In this document: piece by piece, positions 1 through 7,117 of the stretch
Numbering within the stretch: the first letter of the stretch is position 1
Layout: every line of letters starts with the position of its first letter
NCBI RefSeq assembly: GCF_023715565.1
Contig: NZ_JAMBOJ010000037.1
Location: 1-46,063, forward strand
Direction: 5' to 3'
Length of the DNA stretch: 46,063 bases
Source: Cytobacillus firmus
GTDB taxonomy: Bacteria > Bacillota > Bacilli > Bacillales > Cytobacillaceae
Translations under genes and position numbers: made by a program
The notes under the pieces: generated by a model
What the model was told of the DNA's origin: nothing
Database searches by the model: none
The model's input: the letters and a program-made list of their open reading frames with translations, nothing else

Positions 1-127
1 TGATCGAGGAATATAACCAGCATCGTTATCAATGGGGCTTAAATAAAATGACCCCGGTGCAATACTGGGGCCATTTACTAGCCGCATAGGCGCTTTTTAA
101 ACTGTCCGTAAATCGGGGCACAGTTCA
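1..127 (+). mobile_element. Right end of an IS3-family insertion sequence
   Basis: The 3' end of a transposase gene is followed after 38 bases by a stretch ending in GGGGCACAGTTCA at 127, which resembles the terminal inverted repeat of IS3/IS150-group elements. The rest of the element lies outside the window, so neither the left end nor a target duplication can be checked. It sits just downstream of the proline dehydrogenase gene, which reads toward it. Confidence 0.7.
3..89 (+). CDS. IS3-family transposase (OrfB, integrase core), C-terminal 28 residues only
   Basis: The frame open from position 3 encodes IEEYNQHRYQWGLNKMTPVQ followed by YWGHLLAA and a stop. The N-x-x-R-x-Q-x-x-L-x-x-M-T-P-x-x-[YF] pattern is the typical C-terminus of IS3-family (IS150/IS3 group) DDE transposases, where it follows the last catalytic Glu. 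The gene is cut by the window edge, so whether the full transposase is intact cannot be judged. Confidence 0.75.
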   Translation: MEEYNQHRYQWGLNKMTPVQYWGHLLAA

Positions 128-152
128 CATAACAAAGGGAGGCTCTTTCTTA

Positions 153-1127
153 TTATTTTTTTCGCTTTTTTGTCAATCTGCCTAATAGGAAAGCCCCTGC
201 TGCTACACCAATCACAGTATTGGTTTTCTTAGTAAATACCTGCTTGGCCACAAGGTTTAAGTTCTGCGGCCGTTCTGCCAGGCGTCTCATGAAGTAGCCA
301 TACCAGTCATGTCCAAAAGGAACATATGTGCAGAAATTATAGCCTTCGCCAGCAAGCTTCATCTGCATATCCTTACGGAAGCCATAGAGCATTTGGAATT
401 CAAATTTATCTTTAGGGATATTGTTAGCCCTTACAAAATCTTTTACATGATTAATTACATTATGGTCATGTGTTGCAATTGAAGTAAATTTGCCATTCAC
501 GAGATGCCACTCTATTAATTTTATAAAGTTAGCGTCAATGTCATTTTTGTCCTGATAAGCAATTTCTTCAGGCTCTTTGTAAGCACCCTTAACAATCCGC
601 AGCCGGAAGTTCTGATATTTCTTCAGATCTTCTTCAGCACCCAGGAAATATGCCTGAATAACTGTACCGATGTTATTGTATTCTTTGGATACTTCATCCA
701 AAATGTCAAAGGAAGGCTGCAAGCGCTTGGAGTCTTCCATATCCATGTTCACAAAAATACCATAATGACTTGCTCTTTCTACTATATCCCTGACATTTTC
801 AAGACAGAAAGAGTAGTCAATATCAAGACCTAATTGAGAAGGCTTTAAAGAGATATGTGCATCCACCTGATTTTCATGAATGGCCTCTATCACTTCTATA
901 ATTTGTTTTTTCGCTTCTGCCGCCTCTTCCTTTTTATAGACGAATTCACCGAGGTTATCGACAGTACAAGAGATGCCATGAGCATTTAGCTCTTTTATGC
1001 TGTGAATTGCTTCATCTAGATTGGTCCCGGCAACTACATTCTGCGCGCCCAGTTTCAATCCATATTTCTTTGCGGCACTATTCAGAAATTCGTTTTGGGA
1101 AAGGCCTATAAACAGATCTTTCAACAT
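153..1127 (-). CDS. Proline dehydrogenase (FAD-dependent, PutA/PutB type)
   Basis: The product oxidises L-proline to pyrroline-5-carboxylate, the first step of proline catabolism, on a flavin-bearing TIM barrel. With the chosen start it has 324 residues, close to the monofunctional Bacillus enzymes. Family features are RLRIVKGAYKE (about 175-185), ATHDHN (219-224), FQMLYGFR (about 244-251) and the C-terminal active-site block YVPFGHDWYGYFMRRLAERP (268-287). The ATG at 1127 is preferred because AGGGGAT lies about 9 bases upstream; the longer frame would need a GTG at 1157 with no comparable site. A hydrophobic C-terminal stretch followed by a basic tail may aid membrane association (inference). 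No pyrroline-5-carboxylate dehydrogenase gene is adjacent, as for B. subtilis FadM; PutB and FadM cannot be told apart here. Confidence 0.93.
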   Translation of the reverse strand: MLKDLFIGLSQNEFLNSAAKKYGLKLGAQNVVAGTNLDEAIHSIKELNAHGISCTVDNLGEFVYKKEEAAEAKKQIIEVIEAIHENQVDAHISLKPSQLGLDIDYSFCLENVRDIVERASHYGIFVNMDMEDSKRLQPSFDILDEVSKEYNNIGTVIQAYFLGAEEDLKKYQNFRLRIVKGAYKEPEEIAYQDKNDIDANFIKLIEWHLVNGKFTSIATHDHNVINHVKDFVRANNIPKDKFEFQMLYGFRKDMQMKLAGEGYNFCTYVPFGHDWYGYFMRRLAERPQNLNLVAKQVFTKKTNTVIGVAAGAFLLGRLTKKRKK

Positions 1128-1247
1128 AGAAATATCCCCTAACTCTTGTAATTTCACAATAAAATTATAGCATAGATTTTCAATAAAAATTATTTTGCGA
1201 ATATTAATATTTTATCGATTCCCTATCACTATTTGGTTAAAACCTCA

Positions 1248-1280
1248 CGGGAAATCCGGCTCAACAATGAGGATCTCCCG
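1248..1280. repeat. Imperfect inverted repeat between tRNA-Val and proline dehydrogenase
   Basis: CGGGAAATCC (1248-1257) pairs with GGATCTCCCG (1271-1280) with one mismatch around a 13-base loop. It lies between the tRNA terminator and the proline dehydrogenase start. No U-run follows on either strand, so it is not an obvious terminator; it could be an operator or leader hairpin. Confidence 0.4.
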
Positions 1281-1285
1281 GGATA

Positions 1286-1318
1286 CAAAAAAAACGCCTG
1301 GCATTAACAGCCAAGCGC
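1286..1318 (-). terminator. Intrinsic terminator of tRNA-Val
   Basis: On the minus strand an 8-bp stem (CGCTTGGC / GCCAGGCG) with a 7-base loop is followed by a run of eight T. It lies 9 bases beyond the tRNA 3' end. Confidence 0.85.
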
Positions 1319-1326
1319 TTTAAGTA

Positions 1327-1399
1327 TGATTCCGACTGGGTTCGAACCAGCGACCTCTACCCTGTCAAGGTAGCGCTCTCCCAGCTGAGCTACGGAATC
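1327..1399 (-). tRNA. tRNA-Val, anticodon GAC
   Basis: The minus strand folds as a 73-base cloverleaf: acceptor GATTCCG/CGGAATC with discriminator A, D-arm GCTC..GAGC, anticodon stem CTACC/GGTAG around the loop TTGACAG, and T-arm with GGTTCGAACC. The anticodon GAC reads GUC and GUU valine codons. The 3' CCA is not encoded, since TAC follows. It is a single tRNA gene with its own terminator. Confidence 0.96.
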
Positions 1400-1644
1400 G
1401 TTATGTATATTTCCCTGTAAAGGGGACAATATAAAATATACATCTTTTAGACATAAAAGTCAATACCAATATTTCATCCAAAACTATCAGGTTAGGAACT
1501 TTGTAACCAGATTACATTCCCTTTACAAATTAGGCTTTTAAACCTTATAGGTATCTTTTTAAGATTATATGCTTTATAATCCCCACTATATGATTCTTTT
1601 GTTAGTTGAATCAAACTATACAGGGTTACGGAAGGAGAATTTTA

Positions 1645-2409
1645 ATGAAGAAACTAATGTACCCCTTTTTACTAGTATTACTATCAGCCGTTTTAGCTGC
1701 TTGTGGAGCTGATGATGAAAGCAAGAAGGCCGATAAAAAAGAAGAAACAAAAACAGCTGAAACCGATAAGCAGGATCAGCAAAAGCAAATGGAAGAAATG
1801 CAAAAGAAAATGGATAAGCAAAAGCTTGATGAAAACAAAACAGTTGCCATTGTGAATGATCAGAAAATTCTTGGACGCGAGTATAACAGTGTGCTTACTT
1901 CATCACAAATGATGTATCAGCAAATGGGACAAGACCCTACTGCAAAAGATGCTGCAGAGAAAATTAAGAAACAGACACTTGACAGTCTAGTGGGACAGAC
2001 CCTGCTTCTCCAGCAGGCTGATAAAAAAGGCTATAAAGCTTCTGATGAAGAAGTCAAAAAGCAGCTCGAAGAAACAAAAGGACAATTCAAGAATGATAAA
2101 GAATTTGAAACAGCAATGAAACAGGCTGGTCTTAATCCCGATTCATTAGAGACGGAAATTGCCAACAATATTAAATATACGAAATACATCGAAGGCGAGA
2201 TTAAGCCTGAAGAAGTTACAGATGCTGAAATTCAGAAATTCTATGAAGAATACGCCAGCCAGGGTGGTGCTGAAGGACAGGAGCCCCCTAAATTGGAAGA
2301 AGTAAAGCCTCAGATCAAACAGCAGCTCGAACAGCAAAAACAGCAGGAAAAGCTTGTTAAGCATGTAGAAGAGTTGAAGAAAAGTTCAAAAATTGATATT
2401 AAGGTTTAA
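1645..2409 (+). CDS. Lipoprotein with SurA-type N-terminal chaperone domain
   Basis: Predicted extracytoplasmic chaperone of the SurA_N/PrsA superfamily. The signal peptide MKKLMYPFLLVLLSAVLAAC ends in a lipobox with Cys20, so it should be anchored to the outer face of the membrane. A very charged, Lys/Glu/Gln-rich linker (about 25-70) precedes the SurA_N-like part (about 75-200), which includes the sequence VAIVNDQKILGREYN and a LDSLVGQTLLLQQADKKGYK helix. There is no parvulin rotamase domain, and the 254 residues are shorter than PrsA (about 290), so it may hold rather than isomerise clients (inference). The ATG at 1645 follows GGAAGGAGAA; an upstream in-frame ATG at 1606 has no binding site and would bury the signal peptide. 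A terminator follows closely, so the gene is probably monocistronic. Confidence 0.85.
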   Translation: MKKLMYPFLLVLLSAVLAACGADDESKKADKKEETKTAETDKQDQQKQMEEMQKKMDKQKLDENKTVAIVNDQKILGREYNSVLTSSQMMYQQMGQDPTAKDAAEKIKKQTLDSLVGQTLLLQQADKKGYKASDEEVKKQLEETKGQFKNDKEFETAMKQAGLNPDSLETEIANNIKYTKYIEGEIKPEEVTDAEIQKFYEEYASQGGAEGQEPPKLEEVKPQIKQQLEQQKQQEKLVKHVEELKKSSKIDIKV

Positions 2410-2417
2410 AAATATTT

Positions 2418-2446
2418 GAACAGCTCCTATATCGGGAGCTGTTTTT
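2418..2446 (+). terminator. Intrinsic terminator after the SurA_N lipoprotein gene
   Basis: ACAGCTCC and GGGAGCTGT form an 8-bp stem with a short loop, followed by TTTTT. Confidence 0.85.
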
Positions 2447-2528
2447 ATGTGGAAATAGAAATTAATGGATGTAATCTTCCCCTTGAGGAATCATTTAAAT
2501 GCTGTAATATGTATTGGGGAGGATCAAC

Positions 2529-3143
2529 ATGATAAAACATACTACATTCATTCAAATATTTGCAGGTTATTTAATACTCACTCTCGGTATCTCATTAATC
2601 ATCTTATCCGATCTTGGTGCAGGTGCCTGGGACACTGTCTATGTTGGACTTTTTAATCAGTTCGGCCTGACCATCGGAACCTGGTCATTTTTGGTCACTG
2701 CATCCCTTATATTTTTCAATGCCTTACTTACCTGGGAAAAACCGCAGTTTAAATCATTCATTGGAACCATATTAGCGAGTATGGGGATTGATTTTTGGAT
2801 GGAAATTGTTTTTAGCGACTTCACAGTTACACAATTTCCCTATCAGATATTTGCCTTCTTCACCGGCATTATTCTTCTGGGCTTCGGGGTATCAATCTAT
2901 ATCCGCCCGCAATTATTCAGCGGCCCAATTGACGGTTTAATGATCGCCACTGCCAAAAGGCTCAATATCAGCATTAAGTCAGCTCGTATCATTAATGAAT
3001 TTCTGGCATTGGCCTTTGGCCTTCTTTTAGGCGGACCTGTAGGATTAGGTACATTAATTGTAGCCATATTTTTAGGCTATGCCATACAATATGGAACTGC
3101 TTTTCTAAATCACTTAAAAGATAAGGGATTAAAGATTATTTAA
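2529..3143 (+). CDS. YczE/YyaS/YitT-family integral membrane protein
   Basis: A polytopic membrane protein of 204 residues with five or six hydrophobic segments. The N-terminal region, with LSDLGAGAWDTVYVGL (about 26-41), and the central SGPIDGLMIATAK are typical of the YczE/YitT-like family, whose biochemical role is not established. The ATG at 2529 is preceded by GGGGAGGAT at the right distance; a longer reading from TTG at 2514 would include that site and is unlikely. The gene stands alone between terminators. Confidence 0.8.
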   Translation: MIKHTTFIQIFAGYLILTLGISLIILSDLGAGAWDTVYVGLFNQFGLTIGTWSFLVTASLIFFNALLTWEKPQFKSFIGTILASMGIDFWMEIVFSDFTVTQFPYQIFAFFTGIILLGFGVSIYIRPQLFSGPIDGLMIATAKRLNISIKSARIINEFLALAFGLLLGGPVGLGTLIVAIFLGYAIQYGTAFLNHLKDKGLKII

Positions 3144-3182
3144 AGGCCGTTTGTTGCTATTGGTATACTATTTGCTGAGATG

Positions 3183-3275
3183 ATCGGAGCGGAAGGTCCG
3201 AGACTACTGCGTCGAGGAGGCTCATCGCCCGCCCCGCGGAAAGCGGGCAACCTGGAGCTGAAATCAACGGACAAC
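3183..3275. repeat. GC-rich interspersed Bacillaceae repeat, internally shortened copy
   Basis: A GC-rich island in AT-rich DNA beginning GGAGCGGAAGG and ending near GGAAATCAAC-type sequence (here GAGCTGAAATCAACGG). From memory it matches the non-coding repeat common between genes of Priestia, Cytobacillus and related genomes, with the segments CGAGACT, CGAGGAGGCTC and CGCCCGCCCCGCGGAAAGCG. The usual middle part between the ACTCCTGCGG and GCGCCGAGG segments is missing. GCCCGC/GCGGGC can form a hairpin inside it. No open frame is apparent. Confidence 0.6.
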
Positions 3276-3318
3276 ATTAATAGGTGAAAAACAACATGTT
3301 ATACGAAAAGAACCTATT

Positions 3319-3349
3319 TCAAAGACTTCATTTATGGAGTCTTTTTTTA
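3319..3349 (+). terminator. Intrinsic terminator upstream of the WYL-like gene
   Basis: AAAGACT and AGTCTTT form a stem around CATTTATGG-type loop sequence, followed by seven T. It lies about 175 bases after the YczE-like gene, with the GC-rich repeat in between. Confidence 0.75.
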
Positions 3350-3373
3350 TGCGAACAAATTTTCGCGTCCCTC

Positions 3374-3402
3374 TTGATTAAGAACGCACGTTCGTTTACA
3401 AT
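3374..3402 (+). promoter_or_regulatory. SigA-type promoter with a LexA (SOS) box in its spacer
   Basis: TTGATT (3374-3379) and TACAAT (3397-3402) are separated by exactly 17 bases, a near-ideal vegetative promoter. The spacer contains GAACGCACGTTC (3382-3393), which matches the core of the B. subtilis LexA/DinR consensus CGAACRNRYGTTYC, including the RNRY centre. LexA bound there would block RNA polymerase directly. The promoter is 28 bases upstream of the WYL-like gene's start codon and reads toward it, so that gene is predicted to be DNA-damage-inducible. Confidence 0.85.
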
Positions 3403-3430
3403 GTAAATAAAAGTAAGGAGGGATTTCTCT

Positions 3431-3649
3431 ATGAAAGGAATTCTTTATCGAGCTATGGAAGAGAGAAAGCCTGTGGAAATCATTTACCACTCCAAACGCA
3501 ATTCATTTACACAAAGAAAAATATTAATCAAAGAACTTCGAGGCAGCACGATTTTAGCCTATTGTTTATATAGAAAACAGATGCGAATCTTTAATTTAAA
3601 TCATATCATGTCCATTTTACCTGAAAAGCAGGCTCGCCAGATCAGCTAA
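3431..3649 (+). CDS. Small WYL-like domain protein, predicted SOS-inducible
   Basis: A 72-residue basic protein that consists almost wholly of a WYL-like fold: a first strand VEIIYHSKRNSFTQRKI, then ELRGSTILAYCLYRKQMRIF with the AYC..R...R.F pattern found in WYL ligand- or nucleic-acid-sensing domains, and a final LNHIMSILP. It has no helix-turn-helix partner of its own, so it may act with another protein or be a minimal sensor (inference). AAGGAGGG lies 8 bases before the ATG. Its promoter contains a LexA box and a terminator follows, so it is a single-gene transcription unit. Full-length WYL proteins such as PafBC act in DNA-damage responses, which fits the promoter; the actual role is unknown. 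Confidence 0.8.
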   Translation: MKGILYRAMEERKPVEIIYHSKRNSFTQRKILIKELRGSTILAYCLYRKQMRIFNLNHIMSILPEKQARQIS

Positions 3650-3670
3650 AGACAATTCCATATATACACC

Positions 3671-3706
3671 AAGGCTGTATTTCACAGAAGAAGTACGGCT
3701 TTTTAT
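3671..3706 (+). terminator. Weak intrinsic terminator after the WYL-like gene
   Basis: GCTGTA pairs with TACGGC (one T-G pair) across a 14-base loop, followed by TTTTTATT. Confidence 0.55.
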
Positions 3707-3804
3707 TATGCCTCCTTCCCGATTATCCTGCTCCCTTTGGGGTATATATTCTCTAACTGGGATTGGACCCTAAAGTTCTGCATATTTGGGAAAGGATGGA
3801 TTTT

Positions 3805-4389
3805 ATGAAATCAAAATCATTAATCACTGGTTTGTTTGCATGCAGCCTTTTGCTGGCAGGCTGCAATCAGACTGAAGAGCAAATAGTAGAGAAGGAAGAC
3901 AACAACAATCCTTCTACTGAAGAACAGCGGGCAGAAACGAAGGAAGCACCGAGAGAAAACAAAAGAATTACTGAAGAAGTTGGCTTAGGAGACACTCGGG
4001 AACTTTTTACAGGGGCTTATGGCGAAAATAAAAACAACAAGGAGATAGCACGCTTTAATGGAGACAGTATGCTGGTAGAATTTCAAACCCATCGTGCAGT
4101 TAATATGGAACTGCAATTCGAGGATATGGAAAAAGAAATGAATAATGAAGAGGTTCTTGCATTTATCGAAAAAAGGATTCCGAAAGATGCTGAGGAAGTT
4201 AACAGAGTTAAAGATGATAGCAATCACAGTGAAATCATTGAGTATAAAAGCGAACTGTTAAAGGAAACCCTTAGTGAAGAAGTCTATGAAGGAGATGAAC
4301 CAGGTACCTTCACTGTCCTATTAACGAGCAGCGAAGAAAATTACGTCAGTGCCACACTTTCTATCGGCCATAGCGACCAGGGTGCCTGA
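3805..4389 (+). CDS. Predicted lipoprotein of unknown function
   Basis: A 194-residue secreted lipoprotein. The signal peptide MKSKSLITGLFACSLLLAGC ends in a lipobox with Cys20. A Glu/Asn-rich linker of about 35 residues follows, then a soluble acidic domain. I do not recognise a family. The ATG at 3805 is chosen because AAAGGATGG lies before it and it begins directly with the Lys-containing n-region; the in-frame ATG at 3796 overlaps that site, and the longer frame from 3763 lacks one. Terminators on both sides make it monocistronic. Confidence 0.75.
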   Translation: MKSKSLITGLFACSLLLAGCNQTEEQIVEKEDNNNPSTEEQRAETKEAPRENKRITEEVGLGDTRELFTGAYGENKNNKEIARFNGDSMLVEFQTHRAVNMELQFEDMEKEMNNEEVLAFIEKRIPKDAEEVNRVKDDSNHSEIIEYKSELLKETLSEEVYEGDEPGTFTVLLTSSEENYVSATLSIGHSDQGA

Positions 4390-4409
4390 CTGACCAATAC
4401 CAGAAGTAA

Positions 4410-4446
4410 AGAGGAAGGAGCTCATAGTAGCATCCTTCCTTTTTGC
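4410..4446 (+). terminator. Intrinsic terminator of the lipoprotein gene
   Basis: AGGAAGGA (4412-4419) pairs with TCCTTCCT (4433-4440), followed by TTTTT. It also lies downstream of the converging TRAP operon, but the opposite strand lacks a good U-run. Confidence 0.8.
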
Positions 4447-4502
4447 TATAATATTATTTTAAATTTGGTACTGCCCGGCTCCAGTCTTTAGCTTTTTTTA
4501 AG

Positions 4503-6461
4503 TTAAGCTGTTTGTGGCTTGGCCTGATCATCTTTTTTTATGAAAACCTGCAATGCAATCAACAGGATAAAGATACCTAAACCTACAATATCAGAAACCC
4601 CTTCAGGGTAAATAAGCAACAGCCCCCCTGCAATTCCAAGCAGTCTTTCAAGAATATTCAGCTTTCGCAGCCAGTAGCCTATTACACCGGCACCTATGGC
4701 CATCATACCTGCCAAAGCGGTGAATACTACCCAAATTAAGTAATACCAGGTGGTATCAATCATCAATAACTCCGGTGAAAGGACAAACATATATGGAATA
4801 ATAAAAGCCCCGATGGCAAGCTTGGAGGCTGTTACTCCAGTCTTTATCGGATCTCCACCGGATACACCAGCCGCCGCAAATGCCGCCAGAGCAACTGGAG
4901 GTGTGACATCTGCTATAATACCGAAGTAGAAAACAAATAAGTGAGCGGATAAATCTGGTACGCCCAGTAGAATAATTGCCGGGGCGGCTATTGTTGATGT
5001 AATAACATAGTTTGCCGTTGTAGGCGAACCCATTCCAAGAATAATTGCTGCAATCATTGTCAGCATCAAAGTCGGGATTAACAGCCCGCCGGAAAGATCA
5101 AGCAGGCCATTCGCCATCTTTAATCCAAGACCTGTCTTTACAACTACCCCAACAATAATACCTGCTGCAGCTGTGGCTGCAGCAACGCCCAAAGCCGTAC
5201 GTGCACCATCAACTAAAGCATCGATAGCATCTCTGAATCCAATACGTGTTTCCTTGCTGATCATACTCACTGCAACCGTAATGACAATTGACCAGAGTGC
5301 AGCTCGTATTACACTCATTCCGCTCATAAGCAGGAAGATAACTGCCAAAATAGGCAGCAGCAGATAAATCTTTTTCATTACTTCTTTACGGTTAGGCATC
5401 TCTTCATCTTTCAGACCTCTAAGTCCTACACGCTTTGCTTCGAAGTGAGTCATGATCCAGACCCCTGCAAAATACAGAAGCGCAGGAATTGCAGCAGCCT
5501 TAGCAATATCCCAATATGTAATACCGCCGCCAATAAACTCAACCATCAGGAATGCAGCAGCACCCATGATCGGTGGCATTATCTGGCCGCCGGTGGATGC
5601 AGTTGCTTCAACTGCGCCAGCGAATTCCTTCTTATAGCCAAGCTTTTTCATCATCGGGATGGTAAAAGAGCCTGATGTTACTACGTTAGCTACAGAACTT
5701 CCGCTAATTGTTCCCTGTAGTGCACTTGAGAAAATGGCCACCTTCGCCGGTCCGCCAGTTCTCTTTCCAGCGATAGAAACAGCCAAATCATTAAAATACT
5801 GCCCTACCCCGGTTTTTACAAGGAATGATCCAAATAACAAGAATAAAAATATAAATGTAGAAGATACACCTAAAGGGGTACCCAGGATTCCCTCCGTTGT
5901 AAAGAACATGGTCTGAACCAATCTCTCTAAATCCAGACCGCGGTGCGCCAAAAATGCCGGCATATATGGCCCAAAAATCGCATAGGCAAGAAAAACAACA
6001 GCAATAATGGTTATTGGAAGTCCAACCGCTCGCCTGGTCGCTTCCAATACTAAAAGCACTGCTGCTAATCCTACATAAAAATCTATTTCAGTCAAACGCC
6101 CTGCCCTCATGACTATTTCATCAATAAAAAGCGGCCAATAAGCGCCTACCGCAACACCCAGTATAGCTAAAACTATGTCGTACCAGGCAACTTTATGATT
6201 TCGGCCTCTGTCTTTTTTTCTTGCAGGGAATAATAGAAATATTAGGGCCAAAGCAAAACCTAAATGAATCGAACGCTGCAGCTGAGCTGTAAGCATCCCG
6301 AATACACCGGTATATAAATGGAACAGAGAAAATGCCAGAAGCCCCAAAAAGACAATCCAGCCCAATAATCCTCCTAATTTCCTTGTACCTGCCTCAGGAT
6401 CATATTTTTCAAGTAATTTTTGCTGTTCCTCGAGAGATAATGTTTCCCCTTTATGTTCCAA
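4503..6461 (-). CDS. TRAP transporter permease, fused 4TM/12TM subunit (TAXI type)
   Basis: Membrane component of a tripartite ATP-independent periplasmic-type transporter, which drives solute uptake by an ion gradient. At 652 residues it fuses the small (DctQ-like, about 1-170) and large (DctM-like, about 170-600) membrane proteins, as is usual for TAXI systems. The large domain shows GTISGSSVANVVTSGSFTIP, ASTGGQIMPPIMGAAAF and MGSPTTANYV, the conserved DctM loops. Translation should start at the TTG at 6461, since GAAAGGAGTG lies just upstream. The start overlaps the end of the DUF1850 gene by 11 bases, indicating coupling. The substrate cannot be read from sequence. Confidence 0.93.
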   Translation of the reverse strand: MEHKGETLSLEEQQKLLEKYDPEAGTRKLGGLLGWIVFLGLLAFSLFHLYTGVFGMLTAQLQRSIHLGFALALIFLLFPARKKDRGRNHKVAWYDIVLAILGVAVGAYWPLFIDEIVMRAGRLTEIDFYVGLAAVLLVLEATRRAVGLPITIIAVVFLAYAIFGPYMPAFLAHRGLDLERLVQTMFFTTEGILGTPLGVSSTFIFLFLLFGSFLVKTGVGQYFNDLAVSIAGKRTGGPAKVAIFSSALQGTISGSSVANVVTSGSFTIPMMKKLGYKKEFAGAVEATASTGGQIMPPIMGAAAFLMVEFIGGGITYWDIAKAAAIPALLYFAGVWIMTHFEAKRVGLRGLKDEEMPNRKEVMKKIYLLLPILAVIFLLMSGMSVIRAALWSIVITVAVSMISKETRIGFRDAIDALVDGARTALGVAAATAAAGIIVGVVVKTGLGLKMANGLLDLSGGLLIPTLMLTMIAAIILGMGSPTTANYVITSTIAAPAIILLGVPDLSAHLFVFYFGIIADVTPPVALAAFAAAGVSGGDPIKTGVTASKLAIGAFIIPYMFVLSPELLMIDTTWYYLIWVVFTALAGMMAIGAGVIGYWLRKLNILERLLGIAGGLLLIYPEGVSDIVGLGIFILLIALQVFIKKDDQAKPQTA

Positions 6462-6981
6462 GGATATTCACTCCTTTCACACCTTCGAATAAGTTTATTT
6501 TTTTTGCCTTAATTCGTACCCATGTGCCGGGTTCAATATAATTGGAAAGGACGTATTCTTTGTCTTTGAAAATTAACCTGTGATTTGCCCTCACCTTCCC
6601 CAGCCTTAAATCAAATGAAGGAAGTACCCTTTTCATATTCTTAATATAATATTTGCCATCCTTTTGCTCGAATATCTCTCCTTCTGAAGCATTCTCAGGC
6701 ATGCCGATCGAAAAATCTTCATACACGAGTTCAAACAAATTAATATTGCCATCCTCAGTTATCGTATAGCTTTCTACAACATCTGAAAGGTGGATGGAAT
6801 GGGTATACTTTATTTTAAAAACACTTCCTTCATTAAGCGGAAAGTAAGCAATCACATTTCCTTTGTTTTGATACTCGAAAACAACTGCCTGCTTAATGGG
6901 AATGAAAAAAATGATTGCGATGGTAATGGCTATAAGGATTACCAGGCTCAGTATTCTAATCCCCCGCTTTTGAAAACACAT
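6451..6981 (-). CDS. DUF1850 protein, TAXI-TRAP accessory
   Basis: A 176-residue protein with one N-terminal membrane anchor (about residues 8-27) and an extracytoplasmic beta-rich domain. FKIKYTHSIHLSDVVESYTI is the hallmark DUF1850 motif. Genes of this family typically lie beside TAXI-type TRAP transporters, as here; their exact role is unknown. The ATG at 6981 follows AGGTGGAG; the longer frame would start at a TTG at 7023 without such a site. It sits between the binding-protein and permease genes. Confidence 0.85.
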   Translation of the reverse strand: MCFQKRGIRILSLVILIAITIAIIFFIPIKQAVVFEYQNKGNVIAYFPLNEGSVFKIKYTHSIHLSDVVESYTITEDGNINLFELVYEDFSIGMPENASEGEIFEQKDGKYYIKNMKRVLPSFDLRLGKVRANHRLIFKDKEYVLSNYIEPGTWVRIKAKKINLFEGVKGVNILGT

Positions 6982-7117
6982 GGAAACTCCACCTAAAAAG
7001 TATTGACAGTTTTTACATGTCAACGCTGTTTGATATTAAAATTAATTGACCGGCGCAATAACCCTAACAGGTTTTACAGCCGGCCAAATTTCATCCTTTG
7101 ATTATGTTAGTGAAACA

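Noticed and set aside
6790..6996. Open frames on the opposite strand of the TRAP, antiporter and oppD genes
   Set aside because: They lack ribosome sites, and their frames are explained by codon composition of the real genes on the other strand.
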